Assembly (NCBI GenBank): GCA_947624185.1
Contig: CANQJG010000004.1
Coordinates: 1-37,861, forward strand
Length of the DNA: 37,861 nucleotides
Direction: 5' to 3'
From: an uncultured Clostridia bacterium
GTDB lineage: Bacteria > Bacillota > Clostridia > TANB77 > CAG-508
Shown one piece after another: positions 10,049 through 20,466 of this stretch (position 1 is the first letter of the stretch; each line of letters opens with the position of its first letter). Under the pieces are notes generated by a model, which was given only the letters and a program-made list of their open reading frames with translations, searched no databases and was not told where the DNA came from. The position numbers and the translations under genes were made by a program.

Positions 10049-13000
10049 TTAACTTCTTTTTTTCTTTATATAGAATACTACTGAAAATACAAAAGCTATT
10101 GATATTAAACTTATTAATATTATTTTGCCTACTTTTTCGCCTGTTTGAGGTAGTGTCTTATCTTTTACAGTATTATCTATATCTTTTATTTTTAGTACAT
10201 TTGAATTATTTTGTTCTGTTCCAAGATTTTCTTGGTTTTCTAAATTATCTTGATTTTCTGATGTTTGACTATCTGCTTCGTCTTGGCTTTCTTGAGCTTC
10301 TGATGTTGCTCCAGTTGTACCTGTACCACTTTGATTTCCTGATGTTTGACTATTTGCTCCGCCTTGGTTTCCTTGAGTTCCTGATGTTGTTCCAGTTCCA
10401 CCTTGATTGTTTGAATTGCTTGAGCTTCCTTGTCCTTCCGAATTATTATTTCCTGTTCCTGGTGTGTTTTGATCTCCTGGAGTGTCATTTTCTGTTCCTG
10501 GCGCATCTTGAAGTCCCGGAGTTTCGTCCTTCTCTTCTGTATCGCCTTGAAGTCCTGGAGTTTCGTCTTTTTCTTCTGTATCGTCTTTATTGTCCTGTCC
10601 TTCATCTTCTCCTGGATTTACAGTAGTACCTGGTGTTGTATTTCCTTCGTCACCTTTTTCTGTCTCACCTTCGCCTGTTTCACCCTTTCCTGTTTCATCT
10701 TCTCCGCTTTCTGGCTCGTCTACGTCAGGTAAAGGTTCAAATATTTCAGGTCCGTCCGGATTATTTGGATCTCCATAAGGATTAGATGTTGATCTTATCC
10801 AGTTTACATGTGCTATTGCTGTTCCGCTATTTCCTGCTGCGTCAGTAAATTCATAAGTAAATTTTCCATTTGTTTTGAATATATATGCTTTTCCTTCTTC
10901 ATTATTTTCATTATGTGCATTATTTGTTACTGTTACATCTTCACTTGGAATAAGCCTTGCTAATACTTCTTCATAAGTTGGATCTGTTGTACTATATTCA
11001 ACTGTTGCAGTTGGTGCTTCTCTATCAATCCAATCAACTTTTGCTTCTATTTTTCCTTTCTTTTTATGTGTTGCTTTGTCTACAAATTCAAATGTAAATG
11101 TGTCATTATCAGTAAATTCATAAGTGTCTTTTCCGTCATTATTTGTTATTTCTACTTCTACACTTGTATTTACTAATCTTGCTTCTACATTTCCGTTTGT
11201 TGGATTTGTTGTGCTATATGCAATACCTGCTGTTATATGTGGATTTTTTTCTACGTCTTCATATATATTAAACATCCTTGCTGTCATGAAACTTCCGCCA
11301 CCTGCTGTTGATGTTCTGTCTCCTGATATTTTAATATATTGAACTTCTTGTGAGTCTTCTACTTCAAAACTCTTAATGTTGTTTTTACCAAAGTCTATAT
11401 CATTTTGGTTTCCAACGTATGTTAATCCTTCTCTTTTTGATAGTTCTACCCAAGTTTTTCCGTCCATACTTCCATATATTGTTGCATCTATTAATCTACC
11501 ATTTCCGCCACCTGCTGGTACATATTCTACAGCTGATAAATATATTGGCTCATCTGTTTTGATGATAATGAATTTGTCGCTGTCTTTACCGTTCCAATTT
11601 GAGTGCCATCTTGTATTATAGTTACCGTCTATTGTATTGGCTGCTTGACCTGCATGACCTGGTTCTTCTGATGAAACATCTTCTATTGATAGATGTGATA
11701 CTGGCACATATCTTCTTTTTAATGTTTGACTATCTTCTTCGAAGTGATATGTTGCTGGTTCACTTGCCATCATTGTTCCTGATGCTGGTTGTCTTATTTG
11801 TATAGTTTTATTTCCTGACAAGTCAGGTGATGCTTTTAAATATGTAGTCCACTCTTCTTCTTCGCCACTACGTGATTTATTGTAATATCTCCATTGTGTA
11901 TTTTCTTTAACTCCTATTAGTCTATTTTCCATATCGTTTGCATATACTTCAAGATTATCTTGTCCTGTAATGTCTATTTTATATAGATTTACATCATCAT
12001 AGCTTGTTCCTACAATGTGAACATATATATCATTTTCTGCATTTATTTTTGATAACTCTTCATCTGTCAATGGTCTCTTATGGTCTTCATCTGCAGTAAA
12101 TGTAACATCTGTATAATCTTTAGAATTATTTGATTTTCCATTTACTGTATAATCCCAATGAATACCTACACCGTCAAATTTATCTGATAATACTATACTT
12201 CCTGCATCTTCTCCGTCGAAAGAAAATTTAGCAAGTTCTGTATCCATTTGTCCTAATAAGAACTTAGCTACAGTTCTAGTGATTGATGGTTGCATAACTA
12301 GATTACTTTCGTTTGGTAATTCTGATCCTTCTGTTAATATACTTGTTTGCAACATTGTGAATTTGAATTTATATTCATTGCTTACTAAATGCTTTCCAAT
12401 AAGATTTGTTAAGTTATACATTGGAAGTGGGAAAGCTTTTAGTTTTTCTGCCATTTCTGTTGCTAATTTGTAGTATTCTTCTTGGCTCTTATTTTCATCT
12501 TTTTCATATAACTTAATTAGTCCGTTCCATGCGTCTATATTATATGATTGAATTTCTAATGCTTCTCTATATAGTTCTTCTTGCTTTTTTGAGTCTCCTT
12601 CAAAAGAGTTTGCAAGATATACTTTTTGCATTGAACGTACATAATCATCATAATGGTTTAGAGCTTCTTGGGCTAATACTATATAAGATGCTGCCCAACC
12701 TTCTACATAGTCATCGCTACCCCAACCTAGTGGCATTCTAACAGCTAGTTTCTCTGTTTTTCCTGATTGTGCCCAACCACTAACGTCGTTGTCTATTGTC
12801 CAATATCCATTACCATTACTATCTTTTCTATAATAAATAAGTGCTGCGTGTCCTGGCTGACTGATTACTGATGATGGTGCACCATGTACACCACGTATAT
12901 TTGATCCTATCTTTGATATTCCACCACATACAGCTCCGCCTTCTATATTCATCCACAACTTATACACATTTGGTTTATAAGTTATTCTGTATTGTGTAAA

Positions 13001-14410
13001 TGGATATCTATATTTTTCATCCCAAAAATCTTTTTTATCAGGATCATGAAATTCTTCTCTTGCATAGTCTGGCCATATATATTTCATATAATGGTGTGGT
13101 TGCAAGAATTCTTCTTCTTTATTAGGATTTTGATCTATGTAATATTGTGTATATTCATTTAACCATATAATTTCTTCGTCATCTATTATGTTATTTAATA
13201 CATAACGCATTTCTTCTACTTTTAAACTTTCGAACATAGCTGTATAATCATATTTTGTTGTCCCATCTTCATTTTTAGATATTATAAATTGATCGTTTTC
13301 ATGTAATTGTTTAAATATTTCGTAACGTACAACTGGGTCTGATTGGTTTTCAGGGCTTGTTGTGTCCATCCATAGTGCTACTTGTGCTGAGTGAGTTAAT
13401 GATAAAGTAATCATCATTTTTCTATATAACTCACCTTTTACTGTTCCATGGATTGTTTTTTCTTTAATATCTAAATCATCTTTATGAGCTGTATAAAGCT
13501 TTGTTAATGCTTGTAATGATGATATGTAGTTACCGTCAGGTTCTCCACCATATATGTATAATCTCATATTTTCTAAGCTTGTCATTAGCCACTTTACAGT
13601 TGTCATATAATCTTCATCACATTTTACAAAGTCTAATAGAATTTTGTAATCTACATTTTTTACAAATTCTCTTTGCAATAATGCTAATTCAAAGTCGCCT
13701 TCTATTTTACTGCCTTTTTTTACATAATTTTTTATGGCTTCATCATATTCTTGCACAGTTTTAATAAAGTCAACTTTAGCGTTGTCTTCTATTTCTTTAT
13801 ATCTTTCTTTTACTAACTTTGCATCTGCGTAGACTGCTTCGTCATACCACTCAGCCCACCAGTTTTCACTATTTTTGTATGCTACTAATTTTAAATATTT
13901 TTCACCTGTGATTGTTATCGAAACTTCTTTTGCATTACTCCAACCATACATTATTTCTGATTCATACTTTTTATCCCAATTTGTATTATCTTTTGATGTA
14001 TATATTGTGAATTTTACACCTGTGTTGAAGTAATCACTTTGTTCACTTATATCAACACCTAAAAAGGTTTTGAAATAATCAAAGTCATAGTTTCTTAAAT
14101 CATATATGATTTCAGATGATGCCCATGCTGTTACACCTTTTACAAATGTACGTGATTCATCATTTACTTTTAATTCTATCATTTTATCACTGTCATTTTT
14201 GTCAGTTTTTATCAAGTGTCCTGATGCGGCATGAGAATTATCCATGTATTGCATATCAGATAAATATAATTTATCTTTTGATGCTGCCATTACTCCTGAA
14301 TTTGAAATTTTTTCATTACCAACAAATAATATAATCATTAGAAAAGTAAAACAAATAGCCAGCTTAACTAATAAGTTGGTTTGAATCTTTTTGATTGCAT
14401 TAATCAACAT
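10049..14410 (-). CDS. Large LPxTG cell-wall-anchored surface protein (signal peptide, NPCBM, putative papain-like/transglutaminase-like region, F5/8 type C, Ig-like repeats, Q/N/G/T/E-rich stalk)
   Basis: Start reassigned to M23 of the listed ORF (RBS AGGAGG at ttaGGAGGatgtaaaATG). N-terminal hydrophobic signal. NPCBM-like MQYMDNSHAASGHLIKTDKN...; F5/8C-like region IEDVSSEEPGHAGQAANTIDGNYNTRWHSNW. C-terminal LPQTGE + TM + KKKRS. Confidence 0.88.
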   Translation of the reverse strand: MLINAIKKIQTNLLVKLAICFTFLMIILFVGNEKISNSGVMAASKDKLYLSDMQYMDNSHAASGHLIKTDKNDSDKMIELKVNDESRTFVKGVTAWASSEIIYDLRNYDFDYFKTFLGVDISEQSDYFNTGVKFTIYTSKDNTNWDKKYESEIMYGWSNAKEVSITITGEKYLKLVAYKNSENWWAEWYDEAVYADAKLVKERYKEIEDNAKVDFIKTVQEYDEAIKNYVKKGSKIEGDFELALLQREFVKNVDYKILLDFVKCDEDYMTTVKWLMTSLENMRLYIYGGEPDGNYISSLQALTKLYTAHKDDLDIKEKTIHGTVKGELYRKMMITLSLTHSAQVALWMDTTSPENQSDPVVRYEIFKQLHENDQFIISKNEDGTTKYDYTAMFESLKVEEMRYVLNNIIDDEEIIWLNEYTQYYIDQNPNKEEEFLQPHHYMKYIWPDYAREEFHDPDKKDFWDEKYRYPFTQYRITYKPNVYKLWMNIEGGAVCGGISKIGSNIRGVHGAPSSVISQPGHAALIYYRKDSNGNGYWTIDNDVSGWAQSGKTEKLAVRMPLGWGSDDYVEGWAASYIVLAQEALNHYDDYVRSMQKVYLANSFEGDSKKQEELYREALEIQSYNIDAWNGLIKLYEKDENKSQEEYYKLATEMAEKLKAFPLPMYNLTNLIGKHLVSNEYKFKFTMLQTSILTEGSELPNESNLVMQPSITRTVAKFLLGQMDTELAKFSFDGEDAGSIVLSDKFDGVGIHWDYTVNGKSNNSKDYTDVTFTADEDHKRPLTDEELSKINAENDIYVHIVGTSYDDVNLYKIDITGQDNLEVYANDMENRLIGVKENTQWRYYNKSRSGEEEEWTTYLKASPDLSGNKTIQIRQPASGTMMASEPATYHFEEDSQTLKRRYVPVSHLSIEDVSSEEPGHAGQAANTIDGNYNTRWHSNWNGKDSDKFIIIKTDEPIYLSAVEYVPAGGGNGRLIDATIYGSMDGKTWVELSKREGLTYVGNQNDIDFGKNNIKSFEVEDSQEVQYIKISGDRTSTAGGGSFMTARMFNIYEDVEKNPHITAGIAYSTTNPTNGNVEARLVNTSVEVEITNNDGKDTYEFTDNDTFTFEFVDKATHKKKGKIEAKVDWIDREAPTATVEYSTTDPTYEEVLARLIPSEDVTVTNNAHNENNEEGKAYIFKTNGKFTYEFTDAAGNSGTAIAHVNWIRSTSNPYGDPNNPDGPEIFEPLPDVDEPESGEDETGKGETGEGETEKGDEGNTTPGTTVNPGEDEGQDNKDDTEEKDETPGLQGDTEEKDETPGLQDAPGTENDTPGDQNTPGTGNNNSEGQGSSSNSNNQGGTGTTSGTQGNQGGANSQTSGNQSGTGTTGATSEAQESQDEADSQTSENQDNLENQENLGTEQNNSNVLKIKDIDNTVKDKTLPQTGEKVGKIILISLISIAFVFSVVFYIKKKRS
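10180..10720 (-). repeat. Low-complexity repeat stalk: 13-aa DTEEKDETPGLQG units and ~25-aa GTGTT..SQTSGNQ units
   Basis: Two tandem DTEEKDETPGLQ copies and two GTGTT(S/G)...(A)(N/D)SQTS(G/E)NQ copies visible in translation. Confidence 0.75.
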
Positions 14411-14516
14411 TTTACATCCTCCTAAATTTATTATATATACTATCTTTATTTTACCATTTTTACACAAGATTGTCAAATTTTTATGTTAATTTAATTTGTA
14501 AATAATATCCATTTTT

Positions 14517-14987
14517 TTATAAAGTTTTATATTGATTTTTATCGGCTCTTTCATCTAATTTTCTATCTAAATCTTCATTAGCATAAAACCACTCTGTTTG
14601 CTTATCGACTGGCTTTTTAGTTTTATCTGTTAAAAGATCCATTAAGACTACAATTGATAATATTACTGCAACTAATGCAATAAAAGCGTTAAAGCTATTG
14701 GTTACTGATACTTGATTTCCTTTTATAATTGGCATAACACTATTATATAAATATACTCCATAATAGCCAAAATTTGATGCCAAATATAAGAATCCCCCAA
14801 AAACCTTTCTTTTTATGAATAATACTATGCAAACTAGAGTTATAAATAATAATATAATTTCTATTGTTAAATCAATTGGTGCTACCATAAAACTTTTTCC
14901 GTTACCTGCCATATATGCTACAACGACTCTAAATCCCCAAAACATGACCATAAACATTGCTATCATATAATTTGCAAACGTTTTCAT
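14517..14987 (-). CDS. Small multi-pass membrane protein of unknown function
   Basis: 156-aa ORF with about four hydrophobic segments and a charged C-terminus. Confidence 0.7.
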   Translation of the reverse strand: MKTFANYMIAMFMVMFWGFRVVVAYMAGNGKSFMVAPIDLTIEIILLFITLVCIVLFIKRKVFGGFLYLASNFGYYGVYLYNSVMPIIKGNQVSVTNSFNAFIALVAVILSIVVLMDLLTDKTKKPVDKQTEWFYANEDLDRKLDERADKNQYKTL

Positions 14988-15034
14988 TTTTACTACCTTT
15001 CTTCATCCAATAAAATATTTCGTTTTGTATTAGA

Positions 15035-15388
15035 TTACTCTTCATCTACAAAGTTAAATTCATCTTTAAACTTTTCTTTAAATATTTCAAATACCTTATT
15101 TAGCACTTCATCATCGTCTACACTAACATATGATTCTTGATCAGAATCTGCATCTTCAAATTCTTTATCTTCTTTTAATATAACTACTTCATCTGATTCT
15201 TCATCTTCTATATCTTGTACAGGTAATAGAATAACATAGTTTTCTCCTTCATATTCAATTAAATCTAAAAATTCAAAATTTACGTCATTTCCTTCTTCAT
15301 CTTTTAAAGTTACAATATTATTATCTAAATCTTCTCCCTCAATCTCATTGTCTTGAACCTCATTGTTCTTCATATTTTCTTCATCCAT
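15035..15388 (-). CDS. DUF1292 domain acidic protein
   Basis: IVTLKDEEGNDVNFEFLDLIEYEGENYVILLPVQD...EVVILKED matches DUF1292; start reassigned to M13 with RBS AAGGAGG. Confidence 0.88.
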   Translation of the reverse strand: MDEENMKNNEVQDNEIEGEDLDNNIVTLKDEEGNDVNFEFLDLIEYEGENYVILLPVQDIEDEESDEVVILKEDKEFEDADSDQESYVSVDDDEVLNKVFEIFKEKFKDEFNFVDEE

Positions 15389-15560
15389 ATTATTTTCCTC
15401 CTTATTCTTATGTAAATAATACATATTTTATATTATTATGATATACTAAATTTTATTTTTTATCAATATATTTTACATAAATTTTCTAATTCAATTTGCA
15501 TTTGTTTTACAAAATTGCTTTTAAATTTTCATTTAATAATTTTCATTTGATAATTTTCAA

Positions 15561-16094
15561 TTAATATAATTTTTTATAAATTTTGTAATTATTTAAAATT
15601 TTCCTAACATAAGTGTTAGTTTCCTTAAATGGTATATTTTCTATGTCACTTCCGTCTGCTTTAATTATTCCTTGTTCTATCCATTTGTTTACATTTCCGC
15701 TTCCTGCATTATATGCTGCTAATGCAACTTCATCAACATTGTAAATACTTCTTAGATTTGCATAATAAACTATTCCTAATCTTATATTTTTTTCAGGATT
15801 ATATAAAGTTACTCCTGGCTCATAATCCATTATTGTATTTTCTGCTACTTCTCTTGCCGTTTCATCCATTAGTTGCATCAATCCGCATGCTCCCTTATTT
15901 GAAAGTGCTCCTTCGTTGAAATTGCTTTCAGCTTTTATTATAGAATACACTAATAGTGGATCTACATCATATTCTGCCGAATATTTTTCTACATATTCTT
16001 TATATTCTGTTTTATAAAATATTTTTAAGATATTATTTGTATTAATTATAACAATTACTATTATAATTATTAATGCAATTAATATTTTTCTCAT
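15561..16094 (-). CDS. Lytic transglycosylase domain protein (Slt-like)
   Basis: YSAEYDVDPLLVYSIIKAESNFNEGALSNKGACGLMQLMDETA ... AAYNAGSGNVNKW. Confidence 0.95.
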   Translation of the reverse strand: MRKILIALIIIIVIVIINTNNILKIFYKTEYKEYVEKYSAEYDVDPLLVYSIIKAESNFNEGALSNKGACGLMQLMDETAREVAENTIMDYEPGVTLYNPEKNIRLGIVYYANLRSIYNVDEVALAAYNAGSGNVNKWIEQGIIKADGSDIENIPFKETNTYVRKILNNYKIYKKLY

Positions 16095-16128
16095 TAGATC
16101 TCCTTAAATTCTTTATAGATTCACCTTG

Positions 16129-18798
16129 CTATTTTGCATCATACCAGCTTTTTGCATCTGTAACTTCTACTTTTAATGGTACCGATAATTTTGTGGCATT
16201 TTCCATGCTTTCTTTTAATATTCTTGTTGCCTCTTCTTTTTGGTCTTCTTTTACTTCTAATATCAATTCATCATGAACTTGTAATACTATTCTTGCATCT
16301 AAATTTGATTGTTTTAATTTTGTATATACTGTGTTCATAGCTATTTTCATTATATCAGCTGCTGTTCCTTGTATTGGTGTGTTCATTGCTGCTCTTTTTC
16401 CAAATTCTCTGATTAGATAATTGCTTGATTTTAACTCTTGTATATATCTTCTTCTTCCAAAAGATGTTTCAACATAACCAGTTTCTTTAGCTTTTTCTGT
16501 TATATTGTCCATGTATTTTTTTATGCCTTCATATTTTTGCATATAACTTGCTATATATTCTTTTGCCTCTTGCTTTGTCGTTCCAATTTGCTCTGCTAAG
16601 CCAAAATCAGTTATTCCATATACTATTCCGAAATTAACTGCTTTTGCCTTTGTTCTTTGTTCTTTAGTAACTTTTTCTAATGGAACGTTGAATACTTTTG
16701 ATGCTACTTCTCTATGAATATCTTCATCTTGTGCAAATGCTTTTATCATGTTTTTATCATTTGCAATATGTGCTAATACTCTTAATTCTATTTGTGAATA
16801 ATCGGCATCAATGTACACATAACCTTTTTGTGGTTTAAATGCCTTTTTTATTTTTCTGCCAAACTCTTCTCTACTAGGAATATTTTGCAAATTTGGCTCT
16901 GCTGAGCTTATCCTTCCTGTTGCAGTAATTGTTTGATGAAAATATGAGTGTACCCTTCCTGTTTTAGGATTTATATATGGTAACATACCTTCTACATAAG
17001 TTGAGTTTAGCTTTGAAATTGTCCTATATTCTAATATTTTTTCTATGATTGGATGTGTTTTCTTTATTTTTTCAAGTATTGCTACATCTGTACTATAACC
17101 CTTTTTATTTTTCTTTGCTCCTGGAAGCTGTAATTTTTCAAATAATACATTTCCTAATTGTTGAGTTGAATTTATGTTAAATTCTTCTCCTGCTAATTTG
17201 TAAATTTCACTAGTTAGTACATCTCTTTTTGCTTTTAAGTCGTCTCCAAATCTTATTAATTCTTCCTTGTCTACAAACATACCAGTATATTGCATTTCTC
17301 CTAATACAGTAATTAGCGGGATTTCTATTTCATTAAATAACTGTAAACTTCCTTCTTCCTCTAGTTTATCTTTTGTTACTTTATATAATTCTTTTATTGC
17401 TAATACATATATTCCTATTTCATTTTTGTCTTCTTGAGTTGCATCAAATAGATTTATCTGTTTTTCAGGAACTAATAAATTAATATCTATATTTAAATAT
17501 TGCATGGCAATTTCTGATAATTTGTGTTTTACACTTGTTGGATCAATATCATATCCTGCTATTTCTACATCGTATTTTATACATTTTGTACTTATTCCGT
17601 TTTGTTTTAAAAGCACATAATCTTCGCTTAAATTATATCCAATCTTTGCTATATTTTCATTTTCAAAAATTTCTTTTAGCTCTTCTATTTTTGGATTTCT
17701 GACATAACAAACAGTTTTGCTACTTTCTTCATAAATTCCTATTCCAATTATATTTTTCTTTATAATTTTTTCAGAATCGTCTGACTTTTCTGTTTCTAAG
17801 TAATATATAATATTATCTTTTATATTAATATCTTTTATACTTTCTTTTGTTACTGTTTCTACTTTTAATTCTTCCTGCTCTTCCTTCTTTTCTTCTTCTA
17901 TATCATTAAGATTAAATCTTTCCATAAATCTATTAAATTTGTAGTATTTAAATAATTTTATGACTTCTGATTTATTCCACTCTTTTACCTTTAAATCTTC
18001 TATTGTAAATGGTAGATTTGCTTTTGTATTGATTCTTCCTATTTCTTTTGATAGCTCTGCAAGCTCTTTATTTTCTAGTAATTTTTCTCTTAATTTTGGT
18101 TTAAATTTATAACATTTTTCATCTTTTTCAATTTCTTTATATAATCTTCCTATTGTTCTATATTTCACCAAAAGTTCTGTTGCAGTTTTAGGGCCAATTC
18201 CTGGAACACCTGGTATTTCATCAGAAGAATCCCCCATTAAAGCTTTAAGTTCAATTAATTCTTTTGGAGATAAGCCATATTCTGCTTGTATTTTTTCTTT
18301 ATCATAAATTTCAGTTTCAGTCCTTCCCATTTTTGTTCTAGGAATTCTAACTATAATATTCTCATCTACTAATTGAAATAAATCTCTATCTCCTGATAAA
18401 ATATATGCTTTCAAATTTTCATTAGAAAACTGCTTTGCACAAGAACCTAATATATCGTCACCTTCATAATTATCCATTTCTAAATAATTAATGTTCATAC
18501 TTTCTAGTATTTCCTTTATTTCAGGCATTTGTTCTGCTAATTCATCAGGCATTTGATGTCTATTTTTTTTGTATCCTTCATATAATTTCTTTCTCGAATT
18601 CGCTCCTGTTTTTGAGTCAAATGCTACTAAAATATAATCAGGTTCAACTTCGTCTAGATTCTTAAATAATACGGCTAAAAAGCCATATAATGCATTTGTA
18701 TATTTTCCATTATCTGTTGTCATCATTTTATTGCTCATAATTCCATAAAAGGCTCTGTTCATTATAGAGTTTCCGTCAATTAGTAATAATTTTTCCAT
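16129..18798 (-). CDS. polA: DNA polymerase I
   Basis: N-terminal 5'-3' exonuclease (LLIDGNSIMNRAFYG..., GVPGIGPKTA), polymerase motifs DADYSQIELRVLAHIA, KAVNFGIVYG, VLQVHDEL. Confidence 0.98.
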   Translation of the reverse strand: MEKLLLIDGNSIMNRAFYGIMSNKMMTTDNGKYTNALYGFLAVLFKNLDEVEPDYILVAFDSKTGANSRKKLYEGYKKNRHQMPDELAEQMPEIKEILESMNINYLEMDNYEGDDILGSCAKQFSNENLKAYILSGDRDLFQLVDENIIVRIPRTKMGRTETEIYDKEKIQAEYGLSPKELIELKALMGDSSDEIPGVPGIGPKTATELLVKYRTIGRLYKEIEKDEKCYKFKPKLREKLLENKELAELSKEIGRINTKANLPFTIEDLKVKEWNKSEVIKLFKYYKFNRFMERFNLNDIEEEKKEEQEELKVETVTKESIKDINIKDNIIYYLETEKSDDSEKIIKKNIIGIGIYEESSKTVCYVRNPKIEELKEIFENENIAKIGYNLSEDYVLLKQNGISTKCIKYDVEIAGYDIDPTSVKHKLSEIAMQYLNIDINLLVPEKQINLFDATQEDKNEIGIYVLAIKELYKVTKDKLEEEGSLQLFNEIEIPLITVLGEMQYTGMFVDKEELIRFGDDLKAKRDVLTSEIYKLAGEEFNINSTQQLGNVLFEKLQLPGAKKNKKGYSTDVAILEKIKKTHPIIEKILEYRTISKLNSTYVEGMLPYINPKTGRVHSYFHQTITATGRISSAEPNLQNIPSREEFGRKIKKAFKPQKGYVYIDADYSQIELRVLAHIANDKNMIKAFAQDEDIHREVASKVFNVPLEKVTKEQRTKAKAVNFGIVYGITDFGLAEQIGTTKQEAKEYIASYMQKYEGIKKYMDNITEKAKETGYVETSFGRRRYIQELKSSNYLIREFGKRAAMNTPIQGTAADIMKIAMNTVYTKLKQSNLDARIVLQVHDELILEVKEDQKEEATRILKESMENATKLSVPLKVEVTDAKSWYDAK

Positions 18799-18863
18799 TT
18801 GCTAATTTCCTTTCCTGCATCAAGCTTCATTTTTGAAAATAACAAAGTATCTGATTAAATTTA

Positions 18864-20297
18864 CTAATATACACATAAATTTAGTGTATCTTCATCAAAT
18901 ATTAGTTGTTCAATAGAATATTCATCCCAATCTTTCGTTTTAAAGTATTTATACGTTTCTATATTTTCTTCTATCTCCATTAAGTCACGTTCTAAATAAT
19001 ATTCAAGTATATGACGTCTTGCGTAGATTGTAATCAATGCCTTTACTGTAAAACTGTTATTTGGAAAATTCCTAAATGTAGCTTGTGGATTTGCATCATA
19101 ATATATACATATATTTTTTATTTCGTTTCCTGTTTCATTTTCATATTTTTTTACATCTGTAACAATTTTTTGTAAATATTCTTCTTCTAATTTATTTGAA
19201 ATACTTATCATCACTCCATTATTTATGTAGGTATATGCATCAACTGCCAGAATTACTCCAGTTATTAATGTAATAATAATTTTATTATCTATTTTTTTGC
19301 CTAACATAATTACTGATATTCCAATAATTGAACCTACTGCAGTAGTAGTTCTTGCTGCCATTCCGAGTGTCATTTCTTTAACATATGTTGCTGGAATAGA
19401 ACAAGCTAAGATTGCAATGATAACAGCAAAAATATATTTCAACGTATATTTAATATCTTTTGTAATTAATAAGCTTATTGTAGATACCATAATAACTGTT
19501 ATTATAAAATATCTTGGATATAAATTCCAATCGTTTATTAACACAACTGTTGAAATATGTAAAAGACTTTTGTCAAACCAGATGCCTATATCTCTGCTAG
19601 TTTTTGCATCAATATTATAGTTAACAATTTTAATTATTACAACTTGAACTAAAACAGCAATTATACAGCACAAACACATCAATACAAATTGCTTTATTTT
19701 TTCTTTCCATGAACTATCTTGGAAAATTATAAATAATGCTGTCACCGTTATGAATATATTTATAATTCCCTGATAACAAAGTGCTGCAAGTGATACCGTT
19801 ATAATTGGCAATATTTTTTTATTATCTATAACAAGCGTTTTTGCAGCCATTACACAAAGCAAACTGCCCAAACTCATTATTCCACTTTCTACATAAGCCA
19901 AGTGTTCTATTGATAGTGGATTAAATAAAATTAACATTGATCCTATAAGCATTATGCCTTTTTTTAATAAACTGTCTTCTTTTTCTGCAAACACATTATA
20001 TATAATATATGCCGATGATGATAAACAAACAATTGAGAAAACAGCCATAAATACCGTTAAAGCTTGGAGTGGAATGTTTAATAAATATCCAAAATATAAA
20101 AATAATGCAATTACAATGCGTCCTTCATTAAAATATCTATAACAATTATACCCTTTTTCAACTAACATTATATATGTATCTGGTACTGTGTGAAACTTTA
20201 TAAAATTAGAACATAAAATTATACTTAATATTAGTATTATCGAATAAGTTATAATATTTTCTTTTTTTAATTTAAGCTTATTTTTTATTTTTTCCAT
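18864..20297 (-). CDS. Multi-pass membrane protein, glucosyltransferase GtrII-like
   Basis: ~477 aa, many TM helices; N-terminal layout (DTYIMLVEKGYNCYRYFNEGRIVIALFLYFGYLL) resembles Glucos_trans_II family proteins. Confidence 0.6.
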   Translation of the reverse strand: MEKIKNKLKLKKENIITYSIILILSIILCSNFIKFHTVPDTYIMLVEKGYNCYRYFNEGRIVIALFLYFGYLLNIPLQALTVFMAVFSIVCLSSSAYIIYNVFAEKEDSLLKKGIMLIGSMLILFNPLSIEHLAYVESGIMSLGSLLCVMAAKTLVIDNKKILPIITVSLAALCYQGIINIFITVTALFIIFQDSSWKEKIKQFVLMCLCCIIAVLVQVVIIKIVNYNIDAKTSRDIGIWFDKSLLHISTVVLINDWNLYPRYFIITVIMVSTISLLITKDIKYTLKYIFAVIIAILACSIPATYVKEMTLGMAARTTTAVGSIIGISVIMLGKKIDNKIIITLITGVILAVDAYTYINNGVMISISNKLEEEYLQKIVTDVKKYENETGNEIKNICIYYDANPQATFRNFPNNSFTVKALITIYARRHILEYYLERDLMEIEENIETYKYFKTKDWDEYSIEQLIFDEDTLNLCVY

Positions 20298-20337
20298 TTT
20301 TCTTTTCCCTTTTGTTTATTTAATTATTATCATTATT

Positions 20338-20466
20338 CCTGCTTTTCATTGTATTCATCTAGGAAATGATGTACTTTTCCATTTTCATTATATTAGTCTT
20401 GAAAATGACCTGCTTTTCCGTTTTTCATTGTATTCATCTAAGAAATGATGTACTTTTCCATCTTTT
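20338..20466. repeat. Direct repeat of the ttcA 3' end (two copies, 79-nt offset)
   Basis: ttttcattgtattcatctaggaaatgatgtacttttccat (from 20343) and ttttcattgtattcatctaagaaatgatgtacttttccat (from 20422). Confidence 0.9.

Noticed and set aside
10099-10778. Plus-strand ORFs opposite the surface-protein stalk
   Set aside because: Produced by the repeat composition of the antisense strand; the minus-strand ORF with LPxTG anchor explains the sequence.
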